From Wolfiporia cocos (lineage: Eukaryota > Basidiomycota > Agaricomycetes > Polyporales > Phaeolaceae): 64,000 bases of DNA. This document shows, piece after piece, positions 33,210-44,399 of this stretch (position 1 is the stretch's first letter; each line of letters starts with the position of its first letter). Position numbers and translations under genes: made by a program. Below the pieces are notes generated by a model, which was not told the DNA's origin, did no database searches, and saw only the letters and a program-made list of their open reading frames with translations. The stretch lies in NCBI GenBank assembly GCA_029448655.1, contig JACCLO010000022.1, positions 245,863 through 309,862 on the forward strand, written 5' to 3'.

Positions 33210-34300
33210 ACGAGATTAATTATGTGTGGCTTTGTCACAATATGAATTGTCACTTAGGTATGATAATTAATGGAATAAGAACATATTGGGTGGAGACATT
33301 GTGAGTCCATCCAACTTGCAGGGTGTGTGATTGTCCTGCTGCACCTGCCTCTTTGTCTCTGCCCACTCAGCCACTTCTGACACCTCACTGATGCTTGGTG
33401 TCATCATCACTCTGCTTGTAATCGTGTGTGCAAAATGTAATCCCTCCCTCTTAATTTATTGTGATTTTCTGTTGGGTATCTACTGTCACGGATATCCCCG
33501 TCGGGGGTACGTCTCTTCCCTCTTATTGTATGTATGGGCGCCGCTGTATGCGCGTGCGCCTCTCTCGTCAGTATTTCCCTTCAGTCGCGCCCTAGATACC
33601 TTCACAAGTCATCTGACCATGTAGGCGAGCGCTAGTCAGGCAGCGCGCGTGCCAGGTACATCACATGATAGGTCACCTCCTCGTTACATCTAGTGTTACG
33701 TTACGGTCACTCGTAGTTACATGCGCACAGGCCATGACTTTAGGGTAGCCAGTTTCACTGCCTCCAGATGTATATAGGTAGCAGCGGATGGGGCTTACTC
33801 CCCATCCTTTAGATTCTCGTCAATGGTGTAACAACCCTCTCTTACTATCGCTGTGATGCCTTCTGGCCCGGGGCCCGTATCTCGTCGCGCTTGACTGAGG
33901 GACGCCGACGTTATCTCAACGTACGTCAGGGAATGTGCAGTCATCCCATGTACCTCTGCGTCCAGCGCTGGCGCTGCGCCTTGACATTTCGACTCACGGC
34001 GTGTATGGTTCCCCCTGAGCCCAGGGGTAGCACAGACATAAGTCTGTGACATCTACAATACAGGCCATCTACATTACAACAGCTACAAAATCCGCATGGC
34101 GCATTGCAGGGAGAACATGCACAACACAAGTTTTTGTCAAAGGGATTTGAAGATGTGCATTGCAGGCACCGGGCATGGGAATCCACTGGCCAACTCTCTG
34201 GGTCAGTGGGACATGCCCTATGGAATGATGGATTGGACATGGGGAACGTGGCTGGCATGTGAGCATTCCCACAGGTAGCTCATTTAGTATTTAGATGTAT
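33210..34300 (-). repeat. SINE-like repeat, copy 2, split by a solo LTR
   Basis: This is the same repeat as 1105-1615, about 520 bp net and interrupted at 33484-34056. Its promoter-like boxes lie on the minus strand (near 34148-34200). Most CG dinucleotides of copy 1 are TG or CA here. The edges are approximate. Confidence 0.5.
33484..34051 (+). repeat. Solo LTR, family Lh (568 bp), target duplication TCTAC
   Basis: It runs from TGTCACGG to CTGTGACA, with TCTAC at 33479-33483 and 34052-34056. TATA is near 33769-33777. It splits the SINE-like repeat; copy 3 of that repeat (63.6 kb) shows the uninterrupted sequence. Confidence 0.93.
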
Positions 34301-34633
34301 GCTATGGAAACTTGGGGCATTTCCCAACTCTTTTATAGTCTTGCTGAGGATTGTGCACTTGTCTAGGAACTGTTTCCTTCTCACCAGAAGTCTATCTTGT
34401 GTCGGCAGCTTGAGATGTCACAGAGACAGAATTGTGAGACATAGATCTTAGAGTTTGTGTGACCTGAGATGGTATCTGTGATGATACGTGGTGGGACTAT
34501 GTAATGTGAGAGTCTAGTATGTGACATGATGTTAGTCACATGACCCACTGACGTTCAGTTTGTTGGATCAATGCTAGCCATGCACAATCAATGTGATAAA
34601 CATGATAAAAGAGAAAAATACTAGGTGTGCAGA

Positions 34634-35521
34634 TGTCACAGATTTATTCGTGCAACCCCCATTTTAGCCCTCCAGACCCCTATACTCGGATACTAGGCTT
34701 ATAACTGAAGGCGCTACAGCGTCCCAAACGTTATCAAATCACGTGACCTACTGAGTTGAGGTCACATGATCTACCAAACTTCTAGATTAGATGGTGGCAC
34801 TAGGCACCACCATAGGTGCCTTGTCAGGTGCTCAAGATCCTATCTGGTTAAGGACTTAGTCGTCAAAGGCCTCCTGAGGCATGACATCATCAAGAGTCCA
34901 TGGTAACCCACATCATTATGACATCAGGGCCCATACAGGTCCAGTCTATGACATCAGGCCTATCTTTAGAGGCCTATACTTAGCACAGTCCAATCACAGA
35001 GCTGTAGCTTATCTACATAGTTACCCCTCCCACAAGTATTACATATATCAAAGAGGCCAGAACTATATGACATCACTATGGCATCACATATGATGAGGTT
35101 ATGAGGTCATTACTTACAAACCAATGCTAACAATAGCATTTACCTTACCAACCAGGCTAAAGATAGACAAAGGTACCTGATTGCACCACTATCACACCAT
35201 TATGATGCCATTACAGGCAATTATGACATACCCCTATGTGCACAGACCATCTACCATTTAGGGTAGATACTTCTACCAGTAGTACAAGGTCTCAGACATG
35301 TATATAACTAGGTGGTCTAAGGTCTAAACCTTAGACTCAATATTTAAAGCATTCTACTATGAGTGTTGGGGGTGTTTCCCCTTTCCCTATTTCCTCTCCA
35401 CCCTTTACCTCTTTGCCACCTGCTTGCCTTGAATAAGCCGCTTCCTAGTCGGTTTGCAGCCTAAGTCTAGTGTGACAAGCTTGAACCTTAGGGAAAAGAC
35501 GTCACAAGGAGATCCGTGACA
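34634..35521 (+). repeat. Solo LTR, family Ln (888 bp), imperfect target duplication GCAGA/GCAGG
   Basis: It runs from TGTCACAG to CCGTGACA, with GCAGA at 34629-34633 and GCAGG at 35522-35526. TATA is near 35299. It is CpG-poor, hence old. It splits the last 30 bp of the older Lm LTR. Confidence 0.78.
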
Positions 35522-35541
35522 GCAGGACTTTATTTGTGATA

Positions 35542-35804
35542 CGTATTTCTGCTGATATAAGTATTCTGAGATCTGCAGATGATGGATACTATTTCACAGT
35601 GATGTGAAAGGAACTGAGGGCAATATTGGGCACCTATGGATGAGTATGTACATTGAGCATATTTTGATGGGATTTAAAGGGATTTTATGCTGACAAGAGT
35701 CATGTTCTGAGATTTGTTTTGGATTTTATGGCTTAAGCATTGCAGGTCAGATAGGGGCTCAAGAATTATAGGATAGTTTGATTATGGGGCTACAAGATGG
35801 GACA
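35542..35804. other. Non-coding, weakly similar to about 40600-40760
   Basis: I see no gene. Short stretches ending GGGGCTACAAGATGG resemble the region around 40600-40760, so this is probably old repeat sequence. Confidence 0.35.
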
Positions 35805-36213
35805 TATCACAGTACGACTTACTGTGATACTAGCTGCGGAGCCATAAGTCTATGCGCTCTTGAGATGCGCAGGGAGACCCTCAGGGTGACCGGTGAGGCT
35901 GAGGCTCTAGCAGACTAGCACGCAGTGAAGTAGCAGCAGGCGCATTGGGCGCAAGAGATGAGAATCTAAAGGATGAGGATACGTCCTCATTCCTACCGCG
36001 TTATATACATGACGACGCTATTATTGTATACTAGCTACTTGCCCTAAAGAGGGTCTGTGCGCAGTAGGCGCACAGACGTAACGCTGTAACTAGTTACGCT
36101 GTCATGTGCTATTGTGACCGTGAGGTTACATACCCTTATCTTATCTCTACAAGATCTTGATCTAACGTCAGGTGACTATAAACGAAAAGGACATGCCACA
36201 ACGTTCTGTGACA
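35805..36213 (-). repeat. LTR, family Lk, second copy (409 bp)
   Basis: It matches 31997-32417 from TATCACAGTACGACTTAC to TTCTGTGACA. No matching target duplication was found. On its right it abuts an Lb-like fragment. Confidence 0.75.
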
Positions 36214-36895
36214 TGGTCTATCGAGCTGAGAAGCCTCACGACCATCACGCATCACCGGCCTTCCAGTAGCTCCGTGCTTCTATCACTGGCACTATGCAAC
36301 CTCCGGACTTCCCTGCAACGGCACAGTCCTACCTCCGGGCTTCTAGCCCCGGTAATACGCAACATCCGTGCTTCTCTACGCCGGCATTGCTACCTCTCCG
36401 AGCTAGCCGCAAGGCCTCGCTCCCACGTCACCACCGGCATGTCCATAACACCGGTTTATGACATCACACTCGGCCTTCTCGGCCTGAGTCATCAAGGGCC
36501 TGGCGAATAGCCATAGTCCCTCAAGGTACCGGTACAACCGGCCTTCCATATACCCGGGCTGCACCCGCGTTCCACATGTCCACCGCAAGGTGACACCACC
36601 GCTCTCTTATTCCTATAGGATTGGCTATTACCGGCCTCCCACGGTCATTCTAGAGTAGCGTACACGTCAGCATACGCCGTTAGGGCGCACTGACCATTCC
36701 TTTAGGGCAGACACACTAGTTAGTAGCACGTGTTCTATCCCTGTACATATTTAAGACCAAGGCTTGACGCCTTGATATCTTAGTTCTATTCTTCTCGGCT
36801 ACCGCCGTAGAAGCACCTCTCATCCTTTTACTGCTTGCCATATAACCCTCGCCCCCTTGCCTGCGTAAGGTCCATAAGGTGGTGAGTCCCTATAA
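36214..36895 (+). repeat. Lb-like LTR fragment, 3' part
   Basis: The sequence follows Lb through the TATTTAAG box (near 36747), TTCTATTCTTCTCGGC and GGTGAGTCCC, but the terminal CTGTGTCA is lost. The left part is missing beyond the Lk LTR. Confidence 0.65.
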
Positions 36896-37573
36896 GTATT
36901 ATCCGCCGCAGGGGACGGTCCGCTGATTTTTTTGGAGACACCTCAACTTCTCAGCACCAGCACGTAGCCCTGGATCAGGGGATCATTTTTGTGGCTGGGA
37001 GCATCATGTCACGTGTGGAGTGTCACGCTCCACAAATAGTTTTGTGATTTTTTCCCCAATTCCTGGATCCCTCTCATAGCTTGGCCTGTTCTGATGTGTT
37101 TACAAGGGTGCGGTGGCTGCGGCATACCTCAAAAATTGCATCGGATCATACTACATGTCATGTGATTGTCAGGGTCACGTTACTGTAAAAGGAAATTCCT
37201 ATAGGAATTTTTGTTCTGGAGGCAGATCTGTAGTGAGATTGGGACAGGTGCTGTTCTCTGTGGTGTGTAGGCTGGAGAAGTGGATAACACATGGATGTTT
37301 TGATTGATATAGGAGCTGATGGATGTAATGAAGAGATTGAGGGTATTTTTTGAATTTTTCATTCAGAGTAAGCTGTGGAGTGAAAATTTCTGATTGGGAT
37401 GTTGGGTGGATAAGGGTGGGATTTATGTGAGATAATGGAGTTGAGATGAGTGATATTATTGATATTGTGTTTATTTTGAGATTGACTTGAAGTTGAGTGA
37501 TGATTTGAAAGGGGTTATGTATTGATTATGCTAGACAAACAAATGATTTTTGAGAGTGGTACGCCTATTGGTG
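36896..37573. other. Intergenic; no feature recognised
   Basis: I see no gene, LTR end or clear repeat here. It is AT-rich toward the right end. Confidence 0.3.
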
Positions 37574-37632
37574 GCTTAACGTTAGTGGTCCAAGTTAGTT
37601 AGTGGTCCGGGTTAGTTAGTGGTCCGGGTTAT
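37574..37632 (+). repeat. Short tandem repeat, 17-bp unit
   Basis: About three copies of GTTAGTTAGTGGTCCGG, the first one incomplete. Confidence 0.8.
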
Positions 37633-37836
37633 GAGACGCCATAGGGTGTCTAACCCTGCAGTCTCACCACTAGGGTGCCATCCCTAGCTAGGGCATGACC
37701 CCTACAGTACTACTGCCTTGTTCACTACTGTATCTATTTATCCTGCAGTAGTAGCACAATTGTGCGCCCAGCTATTCTGCAATTGGACGTGCCATGTATT
37801 CAACCAGTGGTGCCTACATGGCAGCTCACACACTGT

Positions 37837-37944
37837 GTCCGACCATGTCGGACGTGGATGTCCACTGCTGGGTGGGGTCACATGCGGCTATGGGTAGATA
37901 AACGCTCACCCAGCGGTGGACATCCACATCCAACATGGCCGGAC
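37837..37944. repeat. Inverted repeat, 38-bp arms with 32-bp spacer
   Basis: The left arm (37837-37874) and right arm (37907-37944) are complementary except for about four bases. Each arm carries a CCGAC...GTCGG palindrome and a TCCACNGCTGGGTG core. The same core recurs in the tandem array at 38223-38890. Confidence 0.8.
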
Positions 37945-38222
37945 GGACAAGGGTGTCAAAGTTGATGTCACAAAATATTGAGTCATTCTGCTTCAGCAAG
38001 CCAGATATCATGCTTGGATCCTCTCACAGTGAATCTGAAGGGAACACAGGACCAGTATGAGAGGGAGGAGGAGGAGTGGAGGCTGCACAGATGGAGATGG
38101 GATGAGGACTCAATGAACATTGATGATGATGAGAGCCCTGTTGCCAAAGACTTTACTGATGAGAGTGGGGATGCCGAGGTGGATTTGGATTTAGTGAAGG
38201 TGCTGAAGGTATTCAAACCGTG

Positions 38223-38890
38223 AAGCCAGCTCTGACAGGCCAAAAAATCCGACAATGTCGGATGCTCATGTCCACCACTGGGTGGGCGTCTATTATTCAA
38301 ACCACGAAGCCAACTCTGACAGGCCAAAAAATCCGGCAATGTTGGATGCTCATGTCCACCACTGGGTGGGCGTCTATTTATCGCAGTAATATACAGGCCA
38401 ATAGATCACCAAAAAATCACAGAAATGCGAAATTATGCAGCAGAAATACCTGGATTAGAAGAAATTTTTAAACCGCGAAGCCAACTCTGACAGGCCAAAA
38501 AATCCGACAATGTCGGATGCTCATGTCCACCACTGGGTGGGCGTCTATTATTCAAACCATGAAGCCAACTCTGACAGGCCAAAACATCCAGCAATGTCGG
38601 ATGCTCATGTCCACCACTGGGTGGGCGTCTATTTATCGCAGTAATATACAGGCCAATAGATCACCAAAAAATCACAGAAATGCGAAATTATGCAGCAGAA
38701 ATACCTAGATTAGAAGAAATTTTTAAACCGCGAAGCCAACTCTGACAGGCCAAAAAATCCGGCAATGTTGGATGCTCATGTCCACCATGGGTGGGCGTCT
38801 ATTTATCGCAATCATTTACAGGCCAATAGATCACCCAAAAATGACAAATATGCGAAATTATGCAGCAAAAATACATGAATAAAACAGAAA
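38223..38890 (+). repeat. Higher-order tandem repeat, alternating 84-bp and 171-bp units
   Basis: Unit starts (AAGCCAACTCTGACAGGCC) are at 38223, 38307, 38478, 38562 and 38733, with spacings 84, 171, 84 and 171. The period is therefore 255 bp. The short and long units share the palindrome-bearing core with TCCACCACTGGGTGGGCG; the long unit adds about 87 bp ending in a run of T/A. Short frames across it are repeat by-products. Confidence 0.88.
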
Positions 38891-39162
38891 ATTAAAGCTG
38901 CAGAGCCAGATGCAGTAGGCTCAAAGCCCCAGTCATGTTGGATTCATTGTGCATCCAATATAGGACACCCATTCATTGCAGAAAATAGAGGCAATTTATT
39001 TTGATCTTAACCTTCTGCTAGATTCATTTGGTTCTGCTTCATAATTTTGTGTTTCTATGGATCTGTTGGCATAGCAAGTGCACTGTTGGCTGTGTTAAAT
39101 AGGTCTCTTGAGTGCATAGTGTACTCAACCTGGTCTGATCCATTTGTCTGTTGTGTCCAGTA
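38891..39162. repeat. Degenerate satellite-like sequence, left of the Lx LTR
   Basis: No gene. Pieces resemble the long unit of the preceding array, and the sequence continues after the LTR at 39761. Confidence 0.4.
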
Positions 39163-39760
39163 TGACACAGACATACCATCTGTGGGACTGGCCCATAGCC
39201 AGGGTAGTCTTAATAGCCCTACGCCGTATTCCAAGGTCCATGGCACCTGTGGAGAGGCGGGGGTGACAAGCGAGTCTTGATGGCAGTACGCCGGGTGACA
39301 AAGCTGACGTCCCTAGACAAGCGAGCCAAGGACTAGGAGAGGAATGGCAGCCCACAAGATAGCATGAAAGAGGGTGTCATTACCCTACGTCGAGAATGCT
39401 AAACATGAGGATGCAAGTCCTCATGCTAGCGCATATATACATGGGGGTGCACCAGTACCTACGAGCCTGTCCTAAGGCATGAGGGTCTGTGCGTGTAATG
39501 CAGAGAGAAGGTAACATAATGACAAGGCACCAGTAATGGCGCAGAGTCATGTGGCATAGGGGTGGAGACGCCAGTAATGGCACTCTGGCATAACATGATG
39601 GAAGACGCCTGTAGGGGCGCTTCCACATAGAGGGTGGTGTCGGTAATGGCGCCCATGCATAAGGTGAGTGACGCTACTGAGGATAGCTACTTACAAGGCG
39701 TAGAATGGCGTAATAAATCCTATAAAAAGTAGCGGCGACATCCCAGAATAATCTGTGACA
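39163..39760 (-). repeat. Solo LTR, family Lx (598 bp), target duplication CAGTA
   Basis: On + it runs from TGACACAG to CTGTGACA, with CAGTA at 39158-39162 and 39761-39765. TATA reads on the minus strand (near 39432-39441). The upstream half has four short inverted-repeat motifs around GTAATGG or GTAGGGG (39527-39653). Confidence 0.93.
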
Positions 39761-40910
39761 CAGTACTGCAATTTCAATCTGCTACAATTTTTGCATTTCT
39801 GTGCTACACAGTTTTGTATTTTGTCAGTCTATTGCCATGTGAAAGATGCCATTTACTGCAGGAATAGGTGCCCAAGAGCATGTGCACAGAATATGCAGCC
39901 ATGTGGAATCCCTTTGTTGTGCTGTGTCTGGCTCTGTAATTTTGACCTTTTATTCTATGCATGTTTTACTGCTGCATGATGCATTGGCATGAAAGGTAGA
40001 CCATTTGCAGTGATAAATACTCACCCTACAGTAGGTGCACATGGCATCCAACCATGTTGAATGTATTTGGAGGTTCTATGACACTCTACAATTTCAATCT
40101 GCAGCCATACATGTATTTCTTTCGGTACACAATTTCATGTTTTTGTCAGTCTATTGCCGTGTGGATTAGACCTTCCATAGCAATAAATAGGCACCATAGA
40201 GTGGTTCACGGGGCACTCAATGATGTTGAATAGATATTCTATATTGGTTTACAATTTCAATCTGCACTCATATTTGCATTTTTCTGCTGCATAATTTCAC
40301 ATTTCTGTAGGTCTATTGCCATATGAATTGAACCATCTACAGCAGCAAATAGACACAGTAGAGTGGGTGCACAGAAAATGTAACATGGTTAGATGCTATG
40401 GGTATATATTGAAGCCGATTGGATCTACCATAGTTTTTCTAGAGTGTACTGCAGGCATTTGAGGGTCAGAGAGGCTACAGAATGGGGAGGTGATGAGTAT
40501 CAGCACCATCATGTGACTTGATTGACATACCTTTTGGGCTGTGGCTGAGCTTCCAAGATAGGTAGTCCAAACTTCCAGAGGCTGTTCTGGGAGATCTGGT
40601 TGGCAGATTTTGATAATTGGAGTGTTGTGACAGTTATTGTCAGGATTTTACATTCAAAAGACTTGTGTCTGGGATTATCTTTTACATTTTATGCTTCAAC
40701 CATCACATACCACACAGGCACTTATGTGTCACATGATGGTTTTCTTACAGGGCTACAATATTGCATATCAACTTGTGGCTGTGGGAATAGCTTAGATAAG
40801 CATTATCATGGTACCAGATTGTATAACTATATTTACAAGCCACCAGAACGCGCCTAGGTTAGAAGTACAGTCTAGATCACAACAAATTTGAAGGTACATG
40901 AGATACACAG
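39761..40910. repeat. Degenerate inverted copies of the satellite unit, then unassigned sequence
   Basis: TCTATTGCC followed by a variable 3-4-bp tag recurs near 39829, 40154 and 40314, along with TACAATTTCAATCTGC and CTGCTGCATAATTTC. The last is the reverse complement of sequence in the 171-bp unit. The copies are diverged. From about 40440 the sequence weakly matches 35542-35804. No gene is seen. Confidence 0.5.
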
Positions 40911-41336
40911 CGACACAGAGCTACATCTGTGTCTGTTGCCTATCTTCAGAGCCTATAAGGTAACACCAAAATGGCTGTCTTGGTTGCTAAGGTTGCATCA
41001 CAGACTAGCAAGGGTATAAGGTAGAGAATGTGTTGTAGATGAGCAGACATGGTAATGAGATGCAAGACTGGGGGCACATGCACCCCAAGTCGAGTATATT
41101 CAGACTGAGGTTGTAAGACCTCAGCATATGGTATATATACATCGGGGATCACTACACTAAGTAATTGGACCAGCCCTAAAGGCATGGTCTGTGCACGATG
41201 TATGATACCCTGTATGTAAGCAGTCACATCTAGATGACCAGGCTGAGGTATATCTAACTCTGCTACTTACAATGTAATCTACTGTAGGTTCAAGCTGGGG
41301 TAGAGCGGCTGACCCATGTCACAGGATCTGTGCCAC
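40911..41336 (-). repeat. Probable old LTR, Lh-like (about 426 bp)
   Basis: It begins CGACACAG (expected TGACACAG) and ends near CTGTGCCACA. A minus-strand TATA (near 41133) and the upstream CTAAAGGCATGGTCTGTGC motif (41175-41194) fit the other LTRs. No target duplication was found, so the ends are uncertain. Confidence 0.5.
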
Positions 41337-42212
41337 ATGGTCACTTGATTATTGTTACGGATCAAATATCTGTTTAGCTGAAATAACCAAGTGGAGTTAC
41401 TCAGCATATTGAGTAGTGCACTACTCATTGGACTCCACAGAGTCAGAGTGTGGATATAGAAGCTGGGCACTTGATTGCTCAAGCCTTTGAGAATGAGTAT
41501 AAGATGCTTGTTATTCAACAAGGTTGAGCTGAGGAACTTGATCAGTATGTACATCAAGTTTTATACTGTGATTCGATAATCGGGGTCATAGTGTCCTTGG
41601 TACTGCTACTATCAAGTCCATCGAGCTAGCATTCTAAGTAACAAATGAGAAGTGCTGCAGTTGAGCATGACAAGGAATGAAACAGAGAAGACATATGATT
41701 AGACATACGATATCAGCTAGAAGGCAACGAGACAGTAAGTAGACTATGGGCATAGGATTGTTATACATGAAACAGGGGCCTATGGTTGAGTGGAGGTCCG
41801 TAGAATAGAGCACACAGTGGAGCGGTTGAAGGCCAAGTCCTGATACACAGTGAGGTGTCAAAGGAATAAACTGAGTGTACCTGCAAAGACCATAACAATT
41901 ATCAGACACATCTCAAACACACTACCAAGCTGGTTTATATCAGTGGTCTGGGTACATTTTCATGGCCTGCTAACTAACATCTTTTGTCATACTGGACAAA
42001 CAAGGACCTACAGTCCCATACACAACCATGATTTGGATCATTCATTATAGGGCGTCCAAACAAATGTGTGCTTGTCATTACTTGCTTATGCACAGACCAT
42101 CTAGCTTCAGGGCAGACGATTACTGATCGCTGCACCTTATGTATATAAGCTTGACTTCTAAGGTGTACTTTCCTTAGAACCGTTTTGTCACACTAATCCA
42201 ATGTCTTAGTTG
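41337..42212. other. Unassigned sequence ending in an LTR fragment
   Basis: No gene or repeat is recognised up to about 42060. From about 42085 the motif GCACAGACC, then AGGGCAG, and a TATA box (TGTATATAAG near 42140) mark the promoter part of a + strand LTR. Its left end I cannot define. Confidence 0.45.
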
Positions 42213-42788
42213 TGTCACAGAATTCTCTGTGAGGGGTTCTCGACATCCCTTTCTGTATTGTGGAAGTGCCCCTAGGCATGGGGCTAAGTCTTAGCGTACA
42301 GTTTCCTCTCGTCCGCTCCTTGTTATCTTATCAGACCACCCGACCCAGTAGATTAGCACTGTAGGGTAGCACGCGTCTCAGGTACTTACATCACGGTCAC
42401 ACTATGTACATGTTACATTACGGTAGTTACTCATCATGTGCTCCCTTAGTTACTGCACACAGGCTATGACTTTAGGGCCAGCCATTAGGTAGTTACCTCA
42501 TGTATATAAGTATGTCGACTTGTTGCCTTATGCCTCAAGTCTAAGATTCTCGGCATTAGGGCTTGGCCCTCTTACTCCTTACCTCTCTGTGTGCTGGTGT
42601 GGTCCTTACTGGCTCTTTGACTGCTAGTCCGAGGGTCACCACCTTGTTATGTCACCTTAGGCCTGGGGAGGCCTATGCAACCTCTGTCACATAGGTTCTA
42701 GGATCACTGCTGACGGCGCGGTCGCACCTCGTCTGACGGTTAGGGTCCCCAGTAGGACCGGTCCCACAGATGTGAGTAGTATGTGTCA
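42213..42788 (+). repeat. Solo LTR, family Lh (576 bp), target duplication AGTTG
   Basis: It runs from TGTCACAG to ATGTGTCA, with AGTTG at 42208-42212 and 42789-42793. TATA is near 42501. It resembles 7835-8393 and 33484-34051. Confidence 0.92.
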
Positions 42789-42791
42789 AGT

Positions 42792-44152
42792 TGACGTCTC
42801 AAGCTGCCAGTACATAGTATAACACCAAGGGGTAAGCCTCAAATCAGACCATAAGTCATCCAGCAGGAGGTTAGAAGAAAAGTAGGGGAAACGCCCCCAT
42901 AGAGAATATGGATGCCCTAGCGGCAATTGTTAAGTCTAGCGCTGTAGGATGCTAGATGTTCGGTTATATACATGATGTATACTATTCATGAGTAGACCTG
43001 TCCTAATGGCTTGGTCTGTGTGTAGTGCTAATATGGTGTGACTATGGTGTGATATGGCATGTACCTGGTAATGACATTCGTGAAGGTTTCTAGGCCTTCT
43101 TGTCATGATGGAAAGTAAGCGGGCTACAAGGCCACATTGTGATAGTGGAGTGCTACGCTAATAATAACACTTGATATATGGAACTGCTAGGCTTCTAGCT
43201 GGAAGGGTTGTCCTAATGGCTTCTAATGATGTTGATGATCATGTTTCAGGTATTTGATATGTAACGTATCAGAATGTCTTCTGATGAGCTTTTCTATGGT
43301 GTCATGACCTAGTAATAGTGTTGTCATGATGATGTCATGGTCTGGTCCAGTAATGGAACCTGATGTCATAACTTGTACAGATAAGATAAGAGATAAGGTC
43401 ACCTGGTTTGGTGCCTATGATTGGACTTAGTGGCACATATCTAATCTGATGTAGTTGAGTAGGTCACATGACCTGGAAGGTCATGTGACTTGGTAATTTC
43501 TAGTGCATCGGAAAGCCCTTGGTCATGTGATTCTAACAATGTAGATGAGAAGACCTGTACTAGTAAAGGGGCTGCACGACTTCCATTATGAGAATAGAGA
43601 ATGTGGGAAATGCCTTGTAAAACTGTGACACATTCACTTTGTTTACTACTCTTGCAATTCCTGCTTGACGGGTCACTTGTCTTATTGACTGCATCCAACC
43701 CTTACAACTGCATTAGCAAGTCCAAGCCTAGACTTGCATCAAAGATATATGGATTCTATTAGCCTTTCAGTATTTTATTCTGACGTTATCTTTACGTGAA
43801 ACAATTTATTTGTCAGACACAATGAGAATAGACCAATGCAATGACAGTTTATTTTATATTCTCACATATGACACAGATTGTGGTCACCCTAAACTGATGG
43901 ATCTACATCATACAAAACACTTTCTTCATACCTCAGGAATCGTGACCTATATGCAGTCAGATAAGTGACAGTAGATTATTAGGCCTTATTGTCACAATCC
44001 TGTCTCTGTGACATCTCAAGCTGCCAGCACAAGATAGAGTTTTAAGAAGAAGAAAAGAGTTCCCAGGCAAGCACACGATGCTCAGCAAGAGTAGAAAAGA
44101 GTAGGGAAATGCTCCAAGTTCACATTGTTGAGTCTAGGAAAGTAAGTCCCTA
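42792..44152 (-). repeat. Old LTR composite, copy 2, left part
   Basis: It consists of an Ll LTR (42792-43630, with minus-strand TATA near 42965), a 378-bp spacer (43631-44008) and the first part of an Lm LTR (44009-44152). The part from about 43290 matches 29925 onward of copy 1 with only scattered differences. Here the Ll LTR is whole, which shows what element C interrupted in copy 1. The Lm LTR resumes at 57440, after the Tc1/mariner element. Confidence 0.8.
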
Positions 44153-44399
44153 TGGTGCCAACGGTCTAGTCACTGCCTCTTTTGTACAAGTCTTACTGCT
44201 CGCTCAGATTGGTGCCTAGAGACAATCGGTCTAGCCAAAATGCTTAGATTGAACATAGGAACAAAATGGCTAGGCGGATTTCTCTGAAAATCAAAATCGA
44301 GAAATTTATATGTCCAAATTTGGCCAGTTGTGGGAAAGCAGTACTATATAAGGAAAGTATTGACATCTCTACCTATCTGACTAATTTAAATATAGTATA

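Larger units (their letters stand above)
31137..34420 (+). repeat. Lm-type LTR (about 720 bp net), interrupted by an Lb LTR and the SINE-like repeat
   Basis: It starts TGTCACAGATTA and ends GAGATGTCA. TATA (TGTATATATG) lies near 33144. Net pieces are 31137-31217, 32672 to about 33200, and about 34305-34420. The flanks CATAG (31132-31136) and CAGAG (34421-34425) agree at four of five bases. It lies inside the minus-strand LTR of the same family. Confidence 0.7.
29925..35541. repeat. Old LTR composite, copy 1 (solo LTRs nested in LTRs)
   Basis: CpG-poor, AT-richer sequence made of: the right part of a minus-strand Ll LTR (29925-30266); a 378-bp non-coding spacer (30267-30644); and a minus-strand Lm LTR in three pieces (30645-31136, 34421-34633, 35522-35541). 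The Lm LTR is split by a + strand Lm-type LTR (31137-34420) and by a further solo LTR (34634-35521). Copy 2 (42792-64000) has the same pieces and junctions in the same order. No coding sequence is seen. Confidence 0.75.

Noticed and set aside
38220..38708. Repetitive frames in the tandem array
   Set aside because: Openness follows from the 255-bp period, which is a multiple of three. There is no start context or relative.
42792..44152. A complete miniature LTR element (two LTRs around a 378-bp spacer)
   Set aside because: The two LTRs belong to different subfamilies. There is no polypurine tract or primer site at the spacer edges, and the outer target duplications do not match.
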